Shown here in pieces: positions 7,056 through 13,892 of a DNA stretch of 14,136 nt (positions are counted from its first letter, which is position 1; each line of letters starts with the position of its first letter). The stretch lies in NCBI GenBank assembly GCA_007131435.1, contig SLQM01000021.1, forward strand, positions 1-14,136. Reading direction: 5' to 3'. The position numbers were made by a program, and so were the translations under genes. Source of the DNA: Syntrophomonadaceae bacterium (lineage in GTDB: Bacteria > Bacillota > Dethiobacteria > DTU022). A model generated the notes under the pieces. The model was not told where the DNA came from, made no database searches, and saw nothing but the letters and a program-made list of their open reading frames with translations.

Positions 7056-8036
7056 ATGAATCCTCCAACAATTTCCCAGGTCAGGGAAGCTGCTGAAAGA
7101 ATTGCCCCGCTGGTGCATTTAACCCCGGTGTTAACAAACAAGACAATTAACCGCCTCAGCGGAGCGGTGCTTTTCTTTAAGGCTGAAAACTTTCAAAAAG
7201 TAGGGGCTTTCAAGGCCAGGGGAGCAGTAAATGCTGTTTTCAGCTTAGATGACCTGGATGCCAAGCAAGGAGTGGCAACACACTCATCGGGTAACCACGC
7301 TGCCGCCCTGGCTTACGCTGCCGGATGCAGGGGGGTAAAAGCTTACGTGGTGATGCCCGAAAATGCCCCGCCCGTAAAAAAGTCTGCTGTAGCGGACTAC
7401 GGGGCGGAAATAATATACTGTAAACCGACCCAGGAAGCGCGCGAGGAAACTCTGGCCCGGGTTGTTAAAGAAACTGGAGCAGTTTTCATCCATCCCTACA
7501 ATGACTACAGGGTTATTGGCGGTCAGGCTACAGCAGCCCTGGAACTGCTTCAGCAGGTTTCCGGTTTAGATGCAGTTGTCGCTCCTGTTGGTGGCGGGGG
7601 GCTGTTAAGCGGAACAGCTTTGGCTGTAAAGGCGCTAAATCCTGGAATAAAAGTTTTTGGGGCAGAGCCGGAAATGGCAGATGATGCATCTAGGTCTTTA
7701 CAGGCCGGGCAGATTATCCCCGTCAAAAACCCTGCAACCATAGCGGATGGACTGCGAACATCACTGGGTGAACTTACATTTCCAATCATTCAAAAGCATG
7801 TTACAGGAATACTTACTGTGAGTGAAGAGGCAATAATTAGTTCCATGCGCCTGGTCTGGGAGAGAATGAAAATTATTATTGAGCCCTCGGCCGCGGTCCC
7901 GCTGGCCGCAGTTATATCCTATAAGGATATTTTTGTAGGTTCAAAAACCGGGCTTATCCTATCCGGCGGGAACGTAGATCTCGACAGCCTCCCATGGAGT
8001 AATGCTGACACTCACAAACTAAGTAATAACCCCTAA
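7056..8036 (+). CDS. threonine/serine ammonia-lyase or serine racemase-like PLP enzyme
   Basis: A 326-residue fold-type II PLP enzyme without a C-terminal ACT regulatory domain, so of the catabolic threonine dehydratase (TdcB-like) or serine racemase type. The Schiff-base lysine is K53 in VGAFKARGA. The substrate loop SSGNH is at 77-81, and the phosphate-binding loop GGGGLLSG is at 179-186. SGGNVD (303-308) closes the PLP ring site. AEPEMADD (203-210) keeps the E204/A208/D210 cation site typical of metal-activated serine racemases and related dehydratases. Expected reactions are threonine to 2-oxobutyrate plus ammonia, serine to pyruvate plus ammonia, or L/D-serine interconversion; sequence alone does not separate them. 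AAAGGGG lies 7 bases before the ATG. With arcA upstream it suggests a neighbourhood for amino-acid breakdown. Confidence 0.9.
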   Translation: MNPPTISQVREAAERIAPLVHLTPVLTNKTINRLSGAVLFFKAENFQKVGAFKARGAVNAVFSLDDLDAKQGVATHSSGNHAAALAYAAGCRGVKAYVVMPENAPPVKKSAVADYGAEIIYCKPTQEAREETLARVVKETGAVFIHPYNDYRVIGGQATAALELLQQVSGLDAVVAPVGGGGLLSGTALAVKALNPGIKVFGAEPEMADDASRSLQAGQIIPVKNPATIADGLRTSLGELTFPIIQKHVTGILTVSEEAIISSMRLVWERMKIIIEPSAAVPLAAVISYKDIFVGSKTGLILSGGNVDLDSLPWSNADTHKLSNNP

Positions 8037-8039
8037 TCC

Positions 8040-8068
8040 TTGACAAGCGAAACCAATAATCGTATTAT
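8040..8068 (+). promoter_or_regulatory. near-consensus promoter for the ferredoxin gene
   Basis: A perfect TTGACA (8040-8045) is followed after exactly 17 bases by TATTAT (8063-8068), with a second box TATAAT at 8069-8074. It begins 4 bases after the preceding stop codon and about 55 bases before the ferredoxin start, so this small gene is probably transcribed on its own and strongly. Confidence 0.75.
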
Positions 8069-8124
8069 TATAATATATAAATAAGGCTGGTTAGATATTA
8101 TTCACGGAAAGTAAGGTTTTAGAA

Positions 8125-8331
8125 GTGCCCAACTCCCTGATTTCTTTAAACTACCGGCAATGCAAACCTGGTATTTGTAATGGCGGTTACTGTGCAGCCA
8201 TTGAAGCCTGTCCGCTTAAACTAATCCAGCAGGAAGAAAAATTCGGTTTTCCAATGATTAATCCTTCAAACTGCAAAGGGTGCTCCAGGTGTGTAACAGC
8301 TTGCCCACTCAGGGCGATTTCGGTAAACTAA
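8125..8331 (+). CDS. small 4Fe-4S dicluster ferredoxin-like protein
   Basis: A 68-residue soluble protein with eight cysteines arranged for two [4Fe-4S] clusters. The C-terminal set is canonical: C50-x2-C53-x2-C56-x3-C60-P. The N-terminal set is unusual: C13-K-P-x2-C18-x4-C23-x5-C29-P, longer than the ferredoxin standard and reminiscent of the CKPxxC opening of the ABCE1/RLI iron-sulfur domain. The likely role is electron transfer in the cytoplasm or as a subunit for an unlinked oxidoreductase; no partner is adjacent on that basis. The start is GTG at 8125, with TAAGG 8 bases upstream (8112-8116). It has its own strong promoter at 8040-8068. The family call is firm, the partner unknown. Confidence 0.88.
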   Translation: MPNSLISLNYRQCKPGICNGGYCAAIEACPLKLIQQEEKFGFPMINPSNCKGCSRCVTACPLRAISVN

Positions 8332-8354
8332 CTGCTGATATTATTTTTTTTAAC

Positions 8355-8383
8355 TTGCTTTTTATATTAAAAACTGCTAATAT
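8355..8383 (+). promoter_or_regulatory. extended -10 promoter for the duplicated-domain lipoprotein
   Basis: TTGCTT (8355-8360) and TAATAT (8378-8383) are 17 bases apart, with TGC directly before the -10 box. The start site would be near 8390, giving a leader of about 75 bases. ACTTGC (8353-8358) and GCAAGT (8390-8395) are inverted copies bracketing the promoter. Confidence 0.65.
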
Positions 8384-8450
8384 GTTATTGCAAGTAATTC
8401 CGTAGCATTAAAAGGGTTTTAATGGAAAACTTAAGTTATTGCTTAAAACG

Positions 8451-8457
8451 AGGAGGG
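8451..8457 (+). promoter_or_regulatory. ribosome binding site that fixes the lipoprotein start
   Basis: AGGAGGG lies 6 bases before ATG 8464. An in-frame ATG at 8422 would add 14 residues in front of the signal peptide and has no comparable site, so 8464 is the start. Confidence 0.9.
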
Positions 8458-8463
8458 TTTTAT

Positions 8464-9546
8464 ATGAAGAAGATTTTACTGGTTATGTTTGTGATTTTAT
8501 TAGCAACCTTTATGATTGCCGGCTGCGGTGAAGAACCCGTGGATGAACCCCCGGTAGATGAAACACCGGATGAAGAGGCTCCGGACGAAGAAGCCCCGGC
8601 ACCAGAAGGTGTTTCGAGCCTGGGTCTTGGAGTTGTAACCACTATCGGGCGTTCAGCAGACTATGACCCTGATAATGAAATAATGGCCATGGGTCAGGTT
8701 GACAGTGTTATTGCTGCCGCAACTTTTGATGCTGACGGCAGGGTGGTTGATGTTATGATCGATACTGCCCAGGTCAGGGTCCGGTTTGACGAAGACCTGC
8801 AGTTAGATACGGATCCTGCCGGTGAATTCCGCTCCAAGAAAGAGCTTGGAGATGATTATGGAATGCGTGCTGCCTCCCCGATAGAAAGGGAATGGGATGA
8901 GCAGATTGCAGATCTTGAAGAATGGATGGTTGGCAAAACCGTAGCAGAGATTTTGGCGCTTGATTTAATGGACGACGGTTCGCCAGATGATCCGGACCTT
9001 GTAACATCGGTAACCATGACAGTAACCAGCTACTTTGCAGCGCTGGAAAAAGCTTACCAGAATGCAGTCCCTGTTCAGCATGATGCTGAAATGCTTGGCC
9101 TGGGTCACAACATCTCGATTGGGCGCTCAAGAGGCCTTGATGAAGCAAATGATATTATGCCCATGGCCCAGGTTGATGTAGTTATAGCTGCAGCAGCATT
9201 TGGCGCAGATGGTACTGTTGGTGCGGTCCTGATTGATACGGCCCAGACCAGGGTCAATTTTGATGAAGAAGGACAGGTAACTTCCGACCGGGCAGCAAAA
9301 TACCCGACAAAGCGCGAGCTGGGTGATGACTACGGAATGCGTGCCGCTTCCCCGATAGAGAGGGAATGGGATGAACAGATTATGGACCTTGAAGATTGGA
9401 TGGTCGGTAAGACTGTTGCTGAAATAACCGCCCTTGATTTACTCGATGACGGAGCCCCGGACGATGCTGACCTGGTAACATCGGTTACGATGACCGTTAC
9501 CAGCTACCTGCAGGCTCTTGAAGAAGCTTACAGCTTGGCCCGGTAA
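8464..9546 (+). CDS. lipoprotein with two tandem FMN-binding-like domains
   Basis: A 360-residue exported lipoprotein. Residues 1-20 are a signal peptide ending in the lipobox IAGC with lipidated C21. Residues 22-49 form an acidic linker rich in Glu, Asp and Pro. Two homologous domains follow (about 52-200 and 210-357), offset by 158 residues. Both contain ELGDDYGMRAASPIEREWDE and a closing D-L-V-T-S-V-T-M-T-V-T-S-Y. This resembles a family of clostridial extracellular proteins, some annotated as FMN-binding. TSVT (181-184 and 339-342) aligns with the SGAT motif whose Thr carries covalent FMN in FMN_bind domains; that alignment is my inference. An ApbE flavin transferase is encoded 120 bases downstream, which supports a role in cell-surface electron transfer. 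A non-flavin structural or sensory role remains possible. The start is set by AGGAGGG; the promoter is at 8355-8383. Confidence 0.85.
   Translation: MKKILLVMFVILLATFMIAGCGEEPVDEPPVDETPDEEAPDEEAPAPEGVSSLGLGVVTTIGRSADYDPDNEIMAMGQVDSVIAAATFDADGRVVDVMIDTAQVRVRFDEDLQLDTDPAGEFRSKKELGDDYGMRAASPIEREWDEQIADLEEWMVGKTVAEILALDLMDDGSPDDPDLVTSVTMTVTSYFAALEKAYQNAVPVQHDAEMLGLGHNISIGRSRGLDEANDIMPMAQVDVVIAAAAFGADGTVGAVLIDTAQTRVNFDEEGQVTSDRAAKYPTKRELGDDYGMRAASPIEREWDEQIMDLEDWMVGKTVAEITALDLLDDGAPDDADLVTSVTMTVTSYLQALEEAYSLAR
8617..9063 (+). repeat. first copy of the duplicated lipoprotein domain
   Basis: Encodes residues 52-200. It matches the second copy at an offset of 474 bp. The best-conserved block is residues 125-148 against 283-306, where only one residue (K126 to R284) differs. 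The DNA has drifted more than the protein, which argues for an older duplication under protein-level constraint. Confidence 0.9.
9091..9534 (+). repeat. second copy of the duplicated lipoprotein domain
   Basis: Encodes residues 210-357 and repeats the order of motifs of the first copy: LGLG opening, IGRS, AQVD, IDTAQ, KRELGDDYGM, WMVGKTVAEI and the closing TSVTMTVTSY. A short hinge (201-209) separates the two copies. Confidence 0.9.
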
Positions 9547-9590
9547 AAAACGGTTAAAGGAAATACTTGCAGTTAAGTGACGTATGCTTG

Positions 9591-9640
9591 CGGGGACAGC
9601 GTGGGTTGTTTAAGGGAAAATATACCCGGGCCTGTCCCCG
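9591..9640. repeat. REP-like inverted repeat between lipoprotein and apbE genes
   Basis: CGGGGACAG (9591-9599) and CTGTCCCCG (9632-9640) are perfect 9-bp inverted copies with a 32-base interior that can form a further weak GGG/CCC pairing. The element looks like the GGGGACAG...CTGTCCCC palindromes scattered in many bacterial genomes and linked to Y1 (RAYT-type) transposases; that link is from memory and unverified here. It lacks a T-run. It could reduce or stabilise the message between the two genes. Confidence 0.6.
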
Positions 9641-9666
9641 TAATCTGTGTTTTAGTGGGTGATTTG

Positions 9667-10755
9667 ATGAGAGTTCTAATTCTAATATTAGCTGCCGTAA
9701 TGTTACTGTTTCTGCCTTCAGGTTGCAACAGCAGCGGCGAGAGCAGCTATAACAGGTACACAGAAAGTATATTTGATACCTTCGATACCCTCGTTCAGGT
9801 TGTTATTTATGCTGAAAGTGAAGAGGAGTTCAGGGAATATTTTTCTGCTTTGCACGATCGCCTGAAGGAGCTGCACCGTCTTTACGATATCTACAATAGC
9901 TATGAAGGTATCAACAATGTTAAAACTATTAATGATAATGCCGGCATCAGGCCCGTGGAGGTCGAACAGGAAATAATTGATTTAATCAATTTTTCCAGGC
10001 AGTGGTCTGATAAAACCGGGGGCAATGTTAATATTGCCCTTGGGCCCGTCCTGGAGATATGGCATTTTTACCGCCAGGAAGCACTTTTTGATCCTGAAAA
10101 CGCCCAGCTGCCACCAATGGAAGACCTGCTTGAAGCAAATCTTTATACAGATCTTGACCGGGTTTTAGTGGACGAAGAAAATATGACTGTCTTTATGCCG
10201 GAGCGGGAGATGAGCCTTGATGTAGGCGCCGTGGCAAAAGGGTATGCCCTTCAACTGGCCGTTGACGAGTTAATCCAAAATGGGCTGGAATCGGCAATTA
10301 TCAGTGCCGGGGGTAACATCCGCACCGTGGGCAGCCCAAAAGATGGAGAAAGAGATCTCTGGGGAATTGGCATTCGCGACCCCGATGCCTCGGTCATGGC
10401 CGGCACTGAAGATATTTTAGATGTAATCTACCTGGAAAGTGGTTCGGTTGATACCAGCGGTGACTACCAGCGCTACTATATTGTTGATGGTGAAATGGCT
10501 CACCACATTATAGATCCTAATACTTTGATGCCGGCAAATTATTACCGGGCTGTAACTGTCGTTGCCAACGGCTCAGGGCCAGCGGACTTCATGTCCACCG
10601 CGCTTTTTCTTCTGCCATACGAAGAGAGCCTGGCCCTGGTGGAGAGCCTGGAAGATTTTGAAGCCCTCTGGGTTATGCCTGATGGTGAAGTGCGCACCAC
10701 CGTTGGAATGGAGCAGAAGCTGCGCAGCCATGGCGCTACAAATACCAGGCAATAA
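9667..10755 (+). CDS. apbE: FAD:protein FMN transferase, ApbE family
   Basis: Transfers FMN from FAD to a Thr or Ser of exported proteins in a Mg-dependent reaction. The start is ATG 9667: it gives 362 residues beginning directly with an export signal, while the longer frame from GTG 9577 would read through the inverted repeat. Residues 1-19 are hydrophobic and end in SGC, with C20 as the likely lipidated residue; Pro at the -3 position makes the lipobox imperfect. ApbE motifs follow in order: DVGAVAKGYA (185-194), SAGGNIRT (213-220), VDTSGDYQRYY (261-271), HHIIDPNTLMPA (279-290) and ADFMSTALF (306-314) with metal ligands D307 and T311. It lies 120 bases after the duplicated-domain lipoprotein, its best candidate substrate. 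A convergent hairpin terminator follows. Confidence 0.93.
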   Translation: MRVLILILAAVMLLFLPSGCNSSGESSYNRYTESIFDTFDTLVQVVIYAESEEEFREYFSALHDRLKELHRLYDIYNSYEGINNVKTINDNAGIRPVEVEQEIIDLINFSRQWSDKTGGNVNIALGPVLEIWHFYRQEALFDPENAQLPPMEDLLEANLYTDLDRVLVDEENMTVFMPEREMSLDVGAVAKGYALQLAVDELIQNGLESAIISAGGNIRTVGSPKDGERDLWGIGIRDPDASVMAGTEDILDVIYLESGSVDTSGDYQRYYIVDGEMAHHIIDPNTLMPANYYRAVTVVANGSGPADFMSTALFLLPYEESLALVESLEDFEALWVMPDGEVRTTVGMEQKLRSHGATNTRQ

Positions 10756-10796
10756 GTTAATTGTTGCCCGGGGAACACAGGTAAACCTTCTGAATA

Positions 10797-10826
10797 AATT
10801 GCCACTGTGACTACACAGTGGCAATT
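10797..10826. terminator. bidirectional terminator between apbE and the acyl-CoA synthetase gene
   Basis: AATTGCCACTGTG (10797-10809) and CACAGTGGCAATT (10814-10826) form a perfect 13-bp stem with loop ACTA between two convergent genes. The flanks are AT-rich rather than a clean T-run on either strand, but placement and stem strength make a shared terminator the best reading. Confidence 0.75.
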
Positions 10827-10898
10827 ATATTAGCCATGACCGCTTGTCCTGGTTGGTTTTTCTCAACTACCCTGAATAAAAAGGTTTGCTTAATACAA

Positions 10899-12602
10899 CT
10901 AACTTCCCGCGTCCCACTTGCCTGCAGAGCGTAGTTTCTCCACCATTTCTTCAGCTACCACTTTTAGCTCCTTCTTGTCTACCTTGGCTACCCTGGTCAG
11001 CGGAAAATCTTTATCCTGTGGCCATATTTCAACATGCTGAGGCCGTTTGTAAGAGGCAATACCCTGGCAGTGCTCCATGATTTCTTCTGCTGTCAGGGTT
11101 TCACCCTTTTTCGGTCTGACAAAAACGAAGATGCCTTCGTCAAATATTTTATGCTTTACCCCAACGACATCTACCACATCCACTTTCGGGTGGGATGCAA
11201 TATAGTCCTGCACTTCATCGGGGAAAACCTGGTAGCCCTTCTGCTTGATGACAAACTTCTGCCGGCCGGCCAGGTAGAGCGCCCGGTAGCTGCCCATATC
11301 CTTAAAGTAGCCTATATCCCCGGTATAAAGCCAGCCATCCTTGCTGATGGCCCGGTCAGTCTCAACGGGCATATCATAGTAGCCCTGGAAAACTATCGGC
11401 CCGCTGACACATATTTCTCCAACCTCTCCGTCATCCAGTTCATCGCCTGCTGTTCCATCTTCATTGGCCGGTTTCCTGATGGTCACCGGCGCCAGGTCTT
11501 CGAATGCCGCTCCAACCTGTCCCGCCATCTCTTCAACTGAGATTCCCCTGGGCGTAAAGGTATAAAAGCCTGCTGTTTCGGTCATGCCTATGCCTGTGCC
11601 AAAGTAAGGCGCCATCTGGGCCAGCTGTTTTAAAAAGACAGTATCTACTGCAGAACCGCCGTAAATTGCATATTCGAGGCTGCTGAGGTCATAATCGCCG
11701 TATTCCGGCAGGGCCCATTCCAGCCTGAACTGGGTTGGTATCTGGCCAAAAATACCAACTTTATGTTTTTCTATCGCTTCCAGGGTCATTTTCGGGTCGA
11801 AGATTCTTAATAAGACTGCTGTTCCTCCAACGTAAAGAGTAGTCATTAACTGTTCGGTTACACAACCCACGTGGCTTGGAGGCAGGTTTACCAGCATGAT
11901 CATATCCTTGCCCTCAAGCCCTACACCCCTGGCCAGGACCTCATTTTGCACAATAATATTTTCATGGCACATTACTGCCGGTTTCGGTTCCCCCGTTGTG
12001 CCGGTGGTAAAGATGATCAGCGCCGGGGTCTTCGTATCAATTTTTGCATAAGCTTTCTCCAGGCTGCGGCTGAAGATGTTTTTCAGCTTCAAGCCGATCA
12101 GCGTGCCTTTGGCCATCATATCTGTTATTGCAATTGCACCGTCGATTATATCGCCAGGCTGAGGGTCCGGGGTAAACTGCACCAGGTGCTCCACGTAGGG
12201 GCAGTTATCCCTGACAGCTTTACCCATTTCACGAAAATCGATTACCGGTGTTTTGCCCAGGAAGAAAAATGCCTTGGGTTTAATTTTTTCCAGGTCGCGT
12301 ACCACTTCGTGCTCTTTCAGGCGCACATCCAGGGGGGCAATGATCGCCCCGATTTTAAAACAGGCGTACATTAACAGCACATGTTCGGGAATTAAAACCA
12401 GCATAGTTGCAACGCGGTCTCCCTTTTTTATGCCCATATCCAGCAGACGCAGGGCAAAAAAATCAACCAGTGACTCAAATTTTTTGTAGGTTATGGTTTT
12501 ACCGTCTTCGTGCTGAACTAATGCCGGTTGCTCAGGAATCTCCTTTGCCCATTTCTCGGTGTAAGAATTAAGCAGGGGTAGTTTCCAGTCCTGTTCGCTC
12601 AA
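10899..12602 (-). CDS. acyl-CoA synthetase (AMP-forming), adenylate-forming family
   Basis: Activates a carboxylic acid to its acyl-AMP and then CoA thioester. The 567-residue protein shows the family core motifs: A3 FTTGTTGEPK (198-207), A5 GMTET (339-343), A7 YTGDI (426-430), A8 from AGRQKF to FPDEV (445-464), and the A10 catalytic lysine K540 in PLTRVAKVDK. In A8 the usual Asp after GR-x-K is replaced by Phe (GRQKF). The start is TTG at 12602 with GGAGGGAG 4 bases upstream (its GGAGG core 7 bases away); no other start is near. It follows the double-hotdog gene by 78 bases on the same strand, so both probably act on one CoA-thioester route. The substrate (fatty, aromatic or other acid) cannot be told from sequence. 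Gene end faces the shared hairpin terminator. Confidence 0.93.
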   Translation of the reverse strand: MSEQDWKLPLLNSYTEKWAKEIPEQPALVQHEDGKTITYKKFESLVDFFALRLLDMGIKKGDRVATMLVLIPEHVLLMYACFKIGAIIAPLDVRLKEHEVVRDLEKIKPKAFFFLGKTPVIDFREMGKAVRDNCPYVEHLVQFTPDPQPGDIIDGAIAITDMMAKGTLIGLKLKNIFSRSLEKAYAKIDTKTPALIIFTTGTTGEPKPAVMCHENIIVQNEVLARGVGLEGKDMIMLVNLPPSHVGCVTEQLMTTLYVGGTAVLLRIFDPKMTLEAIEKHKVGIFGQIPTQFRLEWALPEYGDYDLSSLEYAIYGGSAVDTVFLKQLAQMAPYFGTGIGMTETAGFYTFTPRGISVEEMAGQVGAAFEDLAPVTIRKPANEDGTAGDELDDGEVGEICVSGPIVFQGYYDMPVETDRAISKDGWLYTGDIGYFKDMGSYRALYLAGRQKFVIKQKGYQVFPDEVQDYIASHPKVDVVDVVGVKHKIFDEGIFVFVRPKKGETLTAEEIMEHCQGIASYKRPQHVEIWPQDKDFPLTRVAKVDKKELKVVAEEMVEKLRSAGKWDAGS

Positions 12603-12606
12603 GTTT

Positions 12607-12614
12607 CTCCCTCC
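12607..12614 (-). promoter_or_regulatory. ribosome binding site supporting a TTG start
   Basis: GGAGGGAG on the minus strand, with its GGAGG core 7 bases before TTG 12602. The next methionine codon is at residue 56, inside the conserved N-terminal domain, so the TTG is the start. Confidence 0.8.
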
Positions 12615-12680
12615 AGTAAACAGATAATTTTCTTCATTCAGTAAGTATTTCGGCGTATCTAAAATTAATCCTGCCCTGCT

Positions 12681-13553
12681 TTAGTTAATTAAAAGGTAAC
12701 CGCTGCTTACAGCTTCTTTTTCTTCGTGGTTTAAAACTCGAAAATACAGCTCTTTCTTACTTTGATCAATAACCCTTTTAAGCAGCTGTACCCTGATAAA
12801 ACTTTCCGGCGGTACCATGCCGCGGAAGCGGCAGGAAACGGTTTTGACTCCTGATGGATCTGCGCCGTTTTCCCGGTTAATGATTTCGTTTACTCCCCGG
12901 GCCAGGGTGCCAATGCCGTAATAAATAATGTCGGGCAGCCCAACACTGCGGGCAAAGGCAGGGGAAGTGTGTATGGGAAAAGGAACATTGGCGCAGCTTT
13001 CGTATATGTAACAATCCAGGCGGGTTATTGGTAATGAGACTTCCCACAGCGGGCTTAAATCTGAAAAGCTTGAGGCTTCAGGCGGGATGTTGTTTCCCCC
13101 CCGCCCTTCATCGAGACATTTAACGCCGCGAAGCATTCCGCCGATATACTCGGTGAAAACAGGCTCATTATTTGAATCCATGGCAGGGAGCTTAAACACT
13201 ACGTGGGTCCCTCTTTTTTCCGGTATTATGGCGGCAACCTCCCCTGTTATGGATATCTTATCCCCGGGAACCAGGGGCCGGTGAATAACCAGGTGCTCAG
13301 AATAATGAACTATCTGAAACATTACTTCCGGTGGATAGCCAAGATCAATATAATCGTAGATGTTTTGAATCAGCGGCCAGGTGATAGCGGCAGCCAGGGT
13401 GGGATGTGCTATCAACCCTTCTTCCCTTTCATCGTCGAGGTAGTAAGGGTTTGGGTTATTTGCCGCTGCCGCATAATTATTAATCTGCCTCTGGGTTATT
13501 TCTGCCTCAAAAATTTTCATTTTCTTACCCACTGCTTCAGAAGTTATTGCCAT
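12681..13553 (-). CDS. double-hotdog MaoC/FAS1-like dehydratase homologue
   Basis: A 290-residue cytosolic protein with two hotdog domains: N-terminal MaoC_dehydrat_N type (about 9-145, with YAAAANNPNPYY and HYSEHLVIHRPLVPGD) and C-terminal MaoC type (about 170-290, with FPIHTSPAFARSVGLPDIIYYG). Relatives hydrate enoyl-CoA or dehydrate 3-hydroxyacyl thioesters. The hydratase signature G-D-x-N-P-[LIV]-H is degraded: the N-terminal copy has Asn and Tyr in place of Asp and His, and the C-terminal copy keeps H195 but lacks the Asp. It may therefore have altered activity, act with a partner subunit, or only bind the acyl-CoA. AAAGGA lies about 8 bases before the ATG. It is the first gene of a probable operon with the acyl-CoA synthetase, 78 bases downstream. 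The substrate is unknown. Confidence 0.85.
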   Translation of the reverse strand: MAITSEAVGKKMKIFEAEITQRQINNYAAAANNPNPYYLDDEREEGLIAHPTLAAAITWPLIQNIYDYIDLGYPPEVMFQIVHYSEHLVIHRPLVPGDKISITGEVAAIIPEKRGTHVVFKLPAMDSNNEPVFTEYIGGMLRGVKCLDEGRGGNNIPPEASSFSDLSPLWEVSLPITRLDCYIYESCANVPFPIHTSPAFARSVGLPDIIYYGIGTLARGVNEIINRENGADPSGVKTVSCRFRGMVPPESFIRVQLLKRVIDQSKKELYFRVLNHEEKEAVSSGYLLIN

Positions 13554-13892
13554 TTTGGTAGTCCTTTCACTTTAAGTAAGATTTATAGTTATAGGTTAAC
13601 TTTTACTATATTGGCCTATAATCCTCCTGCTTAAACTATTAATATTGAAGCCTTTTATATGGCTTTATCAGACCAACTGCCATTTTCTGTGATGGAGCCT
13701 GTATAGGTATTAAGTGGCAGTAGCACAACAAGTTAAGTTGACCTGGGCTTCTGTAAAATATATGTTGGAAAGCTTGACTCAAACTGAAGAAAACCAATAA
13801 CATTTCTGTTATAATCAAAAAGCTATCAATTATATTAATCCTGCTTAAAAGTGGGTTAGGTATTAGAATATGAAGAAAAGCGAGCTGTTAAA
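13554..13892. promoter_or_regulatory. divergent intergenic region between hotdog and nitroreductase genes
   Basis: This 339-base AT-rich stretch holds the upstream regions of two divergent genes. ACTGCCA (13676-13682) and TGGCAGT (13715-13721) are inverted copies 32 bases apart, and AAGCC/GGCTT (13648-13652, 13661-13665) make a small stem. A clear promoter is visible only for the nitroreductase. I could not assign boxes for the hotdog gene. No coding frame or structured RNA was recognised. Confidence 0.5.
13807..13815 (+). promoter_or_regulatory. extended -10 promoter element for the nitroreductase gene
   Basis: TGTTATAAT is a perfect TATAAT (13810-13815) preceded by TG at the extended -10 position. 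No -35 box lies at normal spacing; a TTGACT at 13774 is 30 bases away, too far. The start site would be near 13822. Confidence 0.55.

Noticed and set aside
8422..8463. Longer lipoprotein start at ATG 8422
   Set aside because: It would place 14 residues before the lipoprotein signal; AGGAGGG and ATG 8464 fit far better.
9577..9666. Longer apbE start at GTG 9577
   Set aside because: The extension is encoded by the inverted repeat and would bury the signal peptide 30 residues inside.
10542..10824. Several open frames on both strands across the end of apbE
   Set aside because: They are shadows of the high-quality ApbE C-terminal coding region and the hairpin behind it.
13774..13815. TTGACT paired with TATAAT as a classical promoter
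   Set aside because: The 30-base spacer is far beyond the usable range; the TATAAT is better read as an extended -10 promoter.
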